Of a stretch of DNA of 12,324 nucleotides, positions 1-4,962 are shown in pieces (position 1 is the first letter of the stretch; every line of letters starts with the position of its first letter). The DNA is from Ruminococcus sp. UBA3387. GTDB taxonomy: Bacteria > Bacillota > Clostridia > Oscillospirales > Ruminococcaceae. The notes beneath the pieces were generated by a model. The model was not told the DNA's origin and did not search any database. It saw only the letters and a list, made by a program, of their open reading frames with translations. Position numbers and translations under genes: made by a program. The stretch spans positions 2,201-14,524 of the forward strand of contig DEPR01000006.1 of assembly GCA_002358895.1 (NCBI GenBank), given 5' to 3'.

Positions 1-617
1 ATATGAGCCATATCAACCATAAACAAAGCACCAACGCTTTTTGCGATATTTGAAATTCTTTCAAAGTCGATTACTCTTGGATAAGCTGATGCACCTGCAA
101 CGATAAGCTTTGGCTTATGTTCATTAGCAAGTCTCTCAAGTTCTTCATAATCGAGGAAGCCGTTATCATCAAGGCCATATGACACGAAGTTATAGTTTTT
201 ACCTGACATATTGACAGGTGAACCGTGTGTAAGATGTCCACCGTGTGCAAGGCTCATACCGAGAATAGTATCGCCTACTTCGCAAAGTGCAAAATATGCA
301 GCAAGGTTTGCCTGTGCACCTGAGTGAGGCTGAACATTAGCATACTTAGCACCGAATAGCTCACAAGCTCTCTGGATAGCTATATCTTCAACAACGTCTA
401 CGCACTCACAGCCACCGTAATATCTTTTACCTGAATAGCCTTCAGCATATTTATTTGTCAAAGCACTTCCCATTGCAGCCATAACAGCAGGTGAAACAAT
501 ATTTTCACTTGCGATAAGCTCAAGGTTTCTTCTCTGACGAGCAAGCTCTGTATTCATAGCTGCTCCCACTTCTTTGTCAACGCTTTCTACAAATCCGATA
601 GTATCAACAATTTTCAT
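1..617 (-). CDS. glyA: Serine hydroxymethyltransferase, N-terminal half (runs off the left edge)
   Basis: This PLP enzyme converts serine and tetrahydrofolate to glycine and methylene-tetrahydrofolate in the cytosol, feeding one-carbon metabolism. The first 205 codons are visible, about half of the usual 410-420. Family landmarks include the N-terminal segment [17 protein letters not shown], the [18 protein letters not shown] stretch, PHSGAQAN, and [10 protein letters not shown]. The visible part ends at MVDMAH, whose Asp contacts the PLP ring nitrogen. The PLP-binding lysine lies beyond the window and cannot be checked. The ATG at 615-617 is supported by an AGGAG about 8 nt upstream and by alignment to the family N terminus. 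The gene has its own promoter (670-698) and is divergent from the next gene. The family assignment is secure; only the missing half limits it. Confidence 0.97.
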   Translation of the reverse strand, partial: MKIVDTIGFVESVDKEVGAAMNTELARQRRNLELIASENIVSPAVMAAMGSALTNKYAEGYSGKRYYGGCECVDVVEDIAIQRACELFGAKYANVQPHSGAQANLAAYFALCEVGDTILGMSLAHGGHLTHGSPVNMSGKNYNFVSYGLDDNGFLDYEELERLANEHKPKLIVAGASAYPRVIDFERISNIAKSVGALFMVDMAH

Positions 618-639
618 TTTACATACTCCTAACTTAAAT

Positions 640-657
640 TTACCGTTTCCACGGCAA
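640..657 (-). promoter_or_regulatory. Small hairpin in the glyA leader
   Basis: On the glyA transcript a 7-bp stem (one G-U pair) closes a GGAA tetraloop. It lies near the predicted transcription start and about 22 nt before the start codon. The leader of about 45 nt is too short for a folate, glycine or SAM riboswitch. The hairpin may simply protect the 5' end, and a function is not shown. Confidence 0.35.
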
Positions 658-669
658 TACATCATTTTT

Positions 670-698
670 ATCATAACACATTTCCATATTTTTTGCAA
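670..698 (-). promoter_or_regulatory. Predicted sigma-A promoter of glyA
   Basis: Reading leftward, a -35 TTGCAA (693-698) is followed after 17 nt by a -10 TATGAT (670-675). A TGT immediately upstream of the -10 gives an extended -10 element. Transcription would begin near 663, leaving a leader of about 45 nt before the glyA ATG. Confidence 0.8.
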
Positions 699-728
699 GT
701 GGTTAGAATATATTTTCTTACTAATTAA

Positions 729-757
729 TTGACTTTATATAGTATTTGGTATATAAT
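729..757 (+). promoter_or_regulatory. Predicted sigma-A promoter of the membrane protein-ruvX pair
   Basis: TTGACT (729-734) and TATAAT (752-757) are separated by exactly 17 nt. The predicted transcription start near 764 leaves a leader of about 25 nt containing an AAGGAG ribosome binding site (774-779). The promoter is back to back with that of glyA, so the interval 618-788 is a divergent promoter region. Confidence 0.85.
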
Positions 758-788
758 AATTATTGGAAATTATAAGGAGAAATAATAT

Positions 789-1124
789 GTGCTTCAAAAA
801 ACTCACAAAAACATACTCAACATTCTACTAAACATATTCTGTGGTTGGTTTACATATAAATGGTGTTTATATGCGTACGCATTTATTACTGACAGGAAAG
901 ACGCAGAGGCAGAGGATTTTGTTCCTGTAGGCTATATAATGTTAATAATTGGTCTTATTGCAACATTAGGTTTTCGCATTTATCAGTTAATAAACAGAGA
1001 AAACAAAAAGTCTTATTGGATATATAACATCTTACCATTTATATTAACTCTGGCAATTATGATAATTGGTTTTGTTATTGTGGAATTGGGCTACGAAAAT
1101 TTATTTTACTATGATTTATTATAG
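789..1124 (+). CDS. Small predicted membrane protein, unrecognised
   Basis: I do not recognise this 111-residue protein. It has three hydrophobic segments, at about residues 9-33, 47-68 and 79-102. A charged loop (around DRKDAEAED) separates the first two, and a Lys/Asn-rich turn the last two. There is no signal peptidase site or catalytic motif. It lies 20 nt upstream of ruvX, downstream of a strong promoter, and is probably co-transcribed with ruvX. The start is odd. The ribosome binding site AAGGAG (774-779) serves an ATG at 787-789 that overlaps a GTG at 789-791. The ATG frame closes after 14 codons, at 829-831, whereas the GTG frame gives the full protein. One extra A in the run at 796-801 would join the ATG to the long frame. 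The protein is probably real, given its codons, membrane pattern and promoter, but the exact N terminus is uncertain. Confidence 0.7.
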   Translation: MLQKTHKNILNILLNIFCGWFTYKWCLYAYAFITDRKDAEAEDFVPVGYIMLIIGLIATLGFRIYQLINRENKKSYWIYNILPFILTLAIMIIGFVIVELGYENLFYYDLL

Positions 1125-1144
1125 ATTACAGAAAGGTGATACTA

Positions 1145-1567
1145 ATGAAAATAATGGCTGTGGATTACGGTGATGCAAGAACAGGGCTTGCGGTCTGCGA
1201 CAGGACTGAATTTCTTGCCTCCCCTATTGGTACAATAGAAGAACGCAACGCTCAGGTGCTTGCAATGAAGGTTGCTCATATGGCTGAACAATACGAGGTC
1301 GGAGAAATTATTGTAGGACTTCCGAAGAATATGAACGGCTCACTGGGACCACGAGCTGAAAAGTGCCAGGCTTTTGCCAATATGCTCAACGAGCTGGTAG
1401 AATGTCCTGTTAATATGTGGGACGAGCGTTCAACCACCGTTACTGCTCATCAGATACTCAACGAAACCAACGTCCGTGGCAAAAACAGAAAAGCCGTTGT
1501 GGACACAGTGGCAGCAACGGTAATTCTTGAAGCATATCTTGATTACAGACGCAAGAACAAGAAATAA
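1145..1567 (+). CDS. ruvX: RuvX/YqgF family Holliday-junction-resolvase-like nuclease
   Basis: This 140-residue protein belongs to the YqgF RNase H-fold family. Members have been linked to 5'-end processing of pre-16S rRNA and to resolution of recombination intermediates. The length fits the family norm of about 140. The expected acidic and nucleic-acid-binding motifs are present: VDYGDARTGLAV with Asp7, VGLPKNMNGS at about 57-66, MWDERSTT with Asp93 and Glu94, and a C-terminal VVDTVAATVILEAYLD with Asp120. An in-frame GTG lies at 1136, but AAAGGTGAT at 1132-1140 is the Shine-Dalgarno for the ATG at 1145, so I chose 1145. The gene follows the small membrane protein by 20 nt. Its TAA abuts directly the stop codon of the converging TSUP gene, leaving no room for a terminator. 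Confidence 0.95.
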   Translation: MKIMAVDYGDARTGLAVCDRTEFLASPIGTIEERNAQVLAMKVAHMAEQYEVGEIIVGLPKNMNGSLGPRAEKCQAFANMLNELVECPVNMWDERSTTVTAHQILNETNVRGKNRKAVVDTVAATVILEAYLDYRRKNKK

Positions 1568-1927
1568 TCATTTTTTCTTCGCAAACAGTTCTTTTACACC
1601 TGCTATGACGACAAAGCCACCGAAAAGCTTTTGCAGAAGGCTGTTGTCGGTATTGTTTGCAATAAAACTGAATATGGTAACGAAAATCGTTCCTGTTATC
1701 AAAACGGGGACGATTTTTTTCCATTCTATCAGCCTGTTTTTATGATGCTTATACAGAGAAATCAAGGCTATCGGCACAAAGAACACAAGGTTTATGCCCT
1801 GTGCCTGAATTTGCGTCATATCAGCAAACACGGTCAGATAAATTATAAGCACCATTCCCCCACCGAGGCCAAGGGATGCAAACACTCCCGTTACAAGAGA
1901 TACAAGGGATATAACTAAAAAGCTCAT
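1568..1927 (-). CDS. Half-length TauE/SafE (TSUP) membrane protein, second of a pair
   Basis: This 119-residue membrane protein corresponds to one of the two repeats of a typical 240-270-residue TauE/SafE transporter. Full-length family members move sulfite, sulfoacetate or other organic anions across the cytoplasmic membrane. The glycine-rich repeat signature GVFASLGLGGGMVLI sits near the N terminus, followed by the QAQGINLVFF segment. There are about three to four hydrophobic segments and a lysine-rich tail (AKKK). A GTG two codons earlier (1931-1933) is possible. I prefer the ATG at 1925-1927 because GAGG within the last codons of the upstream gene sits 5 nt before it. The partner's stop and this start are only 2 nt apart, which implies translational coupling. 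The two products probably assemble into one transporter; the substrate is unknown. Confidence 0.85.
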   Translation of the reverse strand: MSFLVISLVSLVTGVFASLGLGGGMVLIIYLTVFADMTQIQAQGINLVFFVPIALISLYKHHKNRLIEWKKIVPVLITGTIFVTIFSFIANNTDNSLLQKLFGGFVVIAGVKELFAKKK

Positions 1928-1929
1928 AC

Positions 1930-2292
1930 TCACCTCATTATAAGTCTTATGCCAAAGGCAATCATAACCACGCCGAAAATTCTTTTCAACGTTATACCCG
2001 ACAGCTTCATCATAAGCTTAGAGCCGATAAAGACACCTGCTATTCCAAAAGGGATAAACTTCAGGGCATAGACTATATCAATGCTTCCCTTACTGAAATA
2101 CACAAAGCTACTGATTATGCTGAGTGGCAGGGTTATTGCGATTGAGGTTGCGTGGGCTTTTTTAACTTCTGTTTTGTCATACTCAAGCATTGGCACGGCT
2201 ACTATTCCACCACCTGACCCAAAAAGCCCGTTTGCTATTCCCACCAATGCTCCCATAATATACAGGTATGTCTTTTTCATATATTCTTTCAA
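1930..2292 (-). CDS. Half-length TauE/SafE (TSUP) membrane protein, first of a pair
   Basis: This is the other TSUP repeat as a separate protein of about 120 residues. After a short basic N terminus it carries the repeat signature GIANGLFGSGGGIVAVPML, then KKAHATSIAIT, with about four hydrophobic segments in all. Full TauE/SafE proteins contain two such repeats. Here the second is encoded by the next gene, with a 2-nt gap. The start is unusual. GGGGTGA (2298-2304), 5 nt before a TTG at 2290-2292, is the best ribosome binding site, but it is also the 3' arm of a terminator hairpin. An upstream GTG (2301) and a downstream ATG (2278-2280) are alternatives. It follows khpA where rimM-trmD would usually sit. 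Substrate unknown. Confidence 0.83.
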   Translation of the reverse strand: MKEYMKKTYLYIMGALVGIANGLFGSGGGIVAVPMLEYDKTEVKKAHATSIAITLPLSIISSFVYFSKGSIDIVYALKFIPFGIAGVFIGSKLMMKLSGITLKRIFGVVMIAFGIRLIMR

Positions 2293-2327
2293 AAAAATCA
2301 CCCCGTACTATTATTGGTACGAGGTGA
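2291..2327 (-). terminator. Terminator of the ylxM-ffh-rpsP-khpA operon
   Basis: Reading leftward, UCACCUCGUAC pairs with GUACGGGGUGA to form an 11-bp stem with one G-U pair. The loop is 8 nt, and seven Us (2297-2291) follow. It begins 14 nt after the khpA stop codon. The 3' arm and the U-tract also supply the Shine-Dalgarno and the first bases of the candidate TTG start of the next gene. Confidence 0.85.
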
Positions 2328-2341
2328 AAAATTATGCTATA

Positions 2342-2575
2342 TTAATCAATTTCGACCTTGATTTTCTGGTCTACACGACTTGCACCGGCTCTCATTACAG
2401 TTCTGATAGCTTTTGCTATTCTTCCCTGCTTGCCGATTACACGTCCCATATCAGCTGATGCAACGTTGAGGTGATAAACAATAACACCTTCCTCATTTGG
2501 CTCATCAACTGTTACATTAACTGCTTCCTTGTCTTCAACAAGTTCTGCAACAATAGTTTCAAGTAGTTTTTTCAT
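2342..2575 (-). CDS. khpA: KH-domain RNA-binding protein KhpA
   Basis: This 77-residue single KH domain protein binds RNA, and in Firmicutes it is known to pair with KhpB/Jag in post-transcriptional and cell-division control. The KH signature is clear: VASADMGRVIGKQGRIAKAIRTV, with the GxxG loop at Gly48-Lys-Gln-Gly51. An acidic N-terminal part and a KIKVEID tail complete the fold. The length matches the family, about 75-80 residues. An in-frame upstream extension to 2617 exists, but GGAG 6 nt before the ATG at 2573-2575 and homology fix the start. It follows rpsP, as in most Firmicutes, but after an unusually long structured 174-nt spacer. The usual downstream rimM and trmD are absent here. 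Confidence 0.95.
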   Translation of the reverse strand: MKKLLETIVAELVEDKEAVNVTVDEPNEEGVIVYHLNVASADMGRVIGKQGRIAKAIRTVMRAGASRVDQKIKVEID

Positions 2576-2649
2576 AAAATTCTCCATTCTCCCACGAAAA
2601 TACGGTTTAACCGTCATCAGTCAGGCAAGAGGTGGGATAGGTGCCTTTA

Positions 2650-2730
2650 CTGAAAAATCGTACAAAATACGCATATATTAACCACATTAAAGATTAGTAT
2701 ATGCGTAGACTGTCCACGATTTCAATTCAG
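2650..2730 (-). other. Long imperfect hairpin in the rpsP-khpA spacer
   Basis: On the operon transcript, positions 2730-2716 pair with 2661-2650 (12 bp with a 3-nt bulge). After an internal loop, 2707-2698 pair perfectly with 2677-2668 (UACGCAUAUA with UAUAUGCGUA, 10 bp). Then 2696-2692 pair with 2683-2679 (5 bp, one G-U) around an 8-nt loop. About 27 bp are formed in 81 nt. No U-tract follows, so this is not a standard terminator. It could be a processing site, a cis-regulatory element for khpA, or a small MITE-like palindrome; no clear target-site duplication is visible. The fold was made by eye. Confidence 0.6.
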
Positions 2731-2749
2731 CTTACTGATTGGATAGAAA

Positions 2750-2992
2750 TTAGATAGTGCCGTTCTTCTTCAAGAGAGCCTTAACTGTATCAGTTGGCTG
2801 TGCACCGTTTGCAATCCAAGACTTAGCCTTTTCGTCATCAACCTTGAGAACTGATGGTTCCTTAGTTGGGTCATAGTAACCGATTTCTTCGATGCAACGA
2901 CCGTCACGAGGGTATCTTGAATCTGCAACAACAATACGATAGAAAGGAGCCTTCTTAGCACCCATTCTTCTCAGTCTGATCTTTACTGCCAT
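2750..2992 (-). CDS. rpsP: 30S ribosomal protein S16
   Basis: This 80-residue ribosomal protein is needed for 30S subunit assembly. The start [26 protein letters not shown] is the strongly conserved S16 N terminus. It is followed by [15 protein letters not shown] and a [20 protein letters not shown] segment, all expected of S16. The length is typical of Firmicutes (about 80-90). GGAGGTGA lies 6 nt upstream of the ATG. The gene sits 49 nt after ffh in the SRP-ribosome operon. A small 6-bp hairpin with a GAAA tetraloop (3025-3040) occupies the gap. Confidence 0.98.
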   Translation of the reverse strand: MAVKIRLRRMGAKKAPFYRIVVADSRYPRDGRCIEEIGYYDPTKEPSVLKVDDEKAKSWIANGAQPTDTVKALLKKNGTI

Positions 2993-3041
2993 TTATATTC
3001 ACCTCCATAGTTTACTTTCTATATCAACGCTTTCGCACTGA

Positions 3042-4418
3042 TTACATTGGAAATCCTCCCATACCTCCGCCTAAGCCTTTAAGCAGATTTGCACGGTTTT
3101 TCATACCTTTCTTACCATTGCCCTTACCTGTAAGTCCCAGTTGCTTCATCATTTTCTGCATCTGTTCAAACTGTCTGAGCAAAGCATTTACATCAGAAAC
3201 CTGAGTTCCACTACCTGCGGCAATACGTCTTTTCCTGTTTGGATTGATAATTGAGGGTTTTTCACGCTCTTTCATAGTCATTGAATTAATCATTGCCTCT
3301 GTTTTTCTGAGCTGTACCTCACTCTGTTCAATCTGTTCGTCATTGATGTTACCCATACCGGGAAGCATATTCAGAATAGATCTCATTGAGCCCATTTTAT
3401 GAATCTGCTTCATCTGGTCAAGAAGGTCATTCAAATCAAAGCCTTTTTCCTTTACCTTTTTAGCTAATTTCTGTGCATCTTTTTCATCGACAGTTGATGT
3501 AGCTTTCTCGATAAGGGTAAGCATATCGCCCATACCCAGGATTCTCGATGCCATTCTCTCAGGATGGAAAGGCTCAAATTCATCAAGCTTTTCGCCCATA
3601 CCCACAAACTTAATCGGCTTGCCTGTTACAGAAAGCACAGACAACGCTGCACCGCCACGGGTATCGGAATCAAGCTTTGTAAGAATTACGCTGTCAATGC
3701 CCAATGCTTCGTCAAAGCTGGAAGCAACCTTAACTGCGTCCTGACCAATCATTGCGTCAACTACAAGCATAATTTCATTCGGTTCTGCGATATTTTTAAT
3801 ATCTTTAAGCTCATCCATAAGCTCTTCGTCGATATGAAGTCGGCCTGCTGTATCTATGATTACCAGGTCATTACCGTAATCCTTAGCGTGCTTCAGACCT
3901 TCTTTTGCAATCTTTCTCGGATCAATCTGTCCCATTTCAAAAACAGGTACTTCAGCTTTTTCGCCCACAATTTTCAGCTGGTCGATAGCTGCCGGACGAT
4001 AAACGTCGCAGGCAATAAGCAAGGGACGTTTATTCTGTGCTTTAAAATGCTTGGCAAGCTTAGCTGCGTGGGTTGTTTTACCTGAACCCTGGAGACCACA
4101 CATCATAATAACGCAAGGTGGTCTATTAGGGAAATTAATCTTTGCGTTTCCGTCGCCCATAAGCTTGATAAGCTCTTCATTAACAATCTTGATTACCTGC
4201 TGTGCAGGAGTAAGGCTTTTAAGCACTTCTTCGCCCACTGCTCTTTCGGTAACATTGCCTACAAACTCTTTTACAACCTTATAGCTGACGTCAGCTTCAA
4301 GAAGTGCCATTTTTACTTCACGCATAGCCTCTTTAACATCGGCTTCGTTCAGCTTACCTCTTGATTTAAGACGTTTGAAAACGCCATTCAATTTATCTGA
4401 AAGACCTTCAAATGCCAT
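3042..4418 (-). CDS. ffh: Signal recognition particle protein Ffh (SRP54)
   Basis: This GTPase binds 4.5S/SRP RNA and signal peptides and delivers ribosomes to FtsY at the membrane. It has 458 residues with the complete domain order. The N domain spans about 1-90. The G domain has the P-loop GLQGSGKTT (108-116), DTAGRLHID (189-197) and TKLD (247-250), followed by GMGEKLDEFEPFHPERMASRILGMGD. The methionine-rich M domain covers about 300-430 and includes INPNRKRRIAAGSG, the SRP-RNA-binding helix region, and FEQMQKMMKQ. The C-terminal tail is Gly/Lys/Met-rich. A TTG-initiated 4-codon extension is possible, but GGAGG 5 nt before the ATG at 4416-4418 sets the start. Ser251 follows TKLD, where Gly is usual, a mild variation. 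It lies 17 nt after ylxM. Confidence 0.98.
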   Translation of the reverse strand: MAFEGLSDKLNGVFKRLKSRGKLNEADVKEAMREVKMALLEADVSYKVVKEFVGNVTERAVGEEVLKSLTPAQQVIKIVNEELIKLMGDGNAKINFPNRPPCVIMMCGLQGSGKTTHAAKLAKHFKAQNKRPLLIACDVYRPAAIDQLKIVGEKAEVPVFEMGQIDPRKIAKEGLKHAKDYGNDLVIIDTAGRLHIDEELMDELKDIKNIAEPNEIMLVVDAMIGQDAVKVASSFDEALGIDSVILTKLDSDTRGGAALSVLSVTGKPIKFVGMGEKLDEFEPFHPERMASRILGMGDMLTLIEKATSTVDEKDAQKLAKKVKEKGFDLNDLLDQMKQIHKMGSMRSILNMLPGMGNINDEQIEQSEVQLRKTEAMINSMTMKEREKPSIINPNRKRRIAAGSGTQVSDVNALLRQFEQMQKMMKQLGLTGKGNGKKGMKNRANLLKGLGGGMGGFPM

Positions 4419-4435
4419 ATTAGCCTCCAAAAAAT

Positions 4436-4822
4436 CTATTCTAACTCGGAATTGTCATACTCTTCAAGTTTACTGTCAAGGTTTTCAAGCAGGATAATAA
4501 TTTTATCTGCGATATTCTTTCCGAATGAAACCTTTCTGCATTCATTCAAAACATCAAGTGCCTGGGATTTGAACTCGGTCAGCATTTCAAGCTGTGCTTT
4601 CTGCTGTGCTTCAAGCCCAAGAGTTTTTTCATAACCCACAAGCAATTCTTCACCACGTTTTATTGCATCGTGGACACCCTGACGTGAAATATCATACTGC
4701 TCGGCGATTTCTGCAAGGGACAAATCATCATTATAATACAAATCAAGCACTTCAAACTGTTTATCTGTCAGAAGCTTTCCATACAAATCAAGCAAAAGCC
4801 CGATTTCAAGATTTTTTCCCAC
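4436..4822 (-). CDS. ylxM: YlxM/UPF0122 family helix-turn-helix protein, SRP-associated
   Basis: This 128-residue protein resembles a sigma-factor region 4 helix-turn-helix. YlxM homologues are encoded next to ffh or ftsY in Firmicutes, and in streptococci they affect SRP function. The N-terminal half reads LTDKQFEVLDLYYNDDLSLAEIAEQYDISRQGVHDAIKRGE, and the HTH is at about 34-56. The C-terminal half (about 70-125) is charged and helical, probably a coiled coil. A longer in-frame reading begins at 4861. The GTG at 4820-4822 is preferred because GAGGTGA (4828-4834) is 5 nt upstream and because homologues start with the equivalent of KNLEIGLLLDLYG. It is the first gene of the ffh operon. Confidence 0.93.
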   Translation of the reverse strand: MGKNLEIGLLLDLYGKLLTDKQFEVLDLYYNDDLSLAEIAEQYDISRQGVHDAIKRGEELLVGYEKTLGLEAQQKAQLEMLTEFKSQALDVLNECRKVSFGKNIADKIIILLENLDSKLEEYDNSELE

Positions 4823-4878
4823 GCTTTTCACCTCGTTATACAGTATATGTAAAGCCAACATACTTTACAACATTACTT

Positions 4879-4907
4879 ATTATATATCAAGTTAAACAAC
4901 TTGTCAA
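4879..4907 (-). promoter_or_regulatory. Predicted sigma-A promoter of the ylxM-ffh-rpsP-khpA operon
   Basis: A consensus TTGACA (4902-4907) and a consensus TATAAT (4879-4884) are separated by 17 nt on the leftward strand, so this is expected to be a very strong promoter. The predicted start near 4871 gives a leader of about 50 nt. The spacer contains a perfect 6-bp dyad (CAAGTT-aaac-AACTTG, 4888-4903) that could be an operator. The upstream terminator at 4928-4957 insulates it from gatB-aspS. Confidence 0.93.
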
Positions 4908-4927
4908 GGGGTTTTAGCAAAAAAATC

Positions 4928-4957
4928 AAAAAACGGCAACGGAATTACCGTTGCCGT
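4928..4957 (-). terminator. Rho-independent terminator of the gat-aspS operon
   Basis: A perfect 10-bp GC-rich stem (ACGGCAACGG pairing with CCGTTGCCGT) with a 5-nt loop is followed on the leftward strand by a run of Ts, then GA and a second T run. It begins 5 nt after the stop codon of the fused gene. Confidence 0.95.
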
Positions 4958-4962
4958 AAATC

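Noticed and set aside
3025..3040. Six-bp hairpin with a GAAA tetraloop between ffh and rpsP
   Set aside because: It is short, two of its pairs are G-U, and no T-run follows. It may be a processing or stability element but could easily be chance, so I mention it only under rpsP.
3564..4085. A 173-codon rightward reading frame antisense to ffh, and similar long frames antisense to gatB-aspS, gatA and lysA
   Set aside because: They lie wholly within strongly conserved genes on the other strand, have no ribosome binding site in a sensible position and resemble no known protein. They are shadows of the real coding frames.
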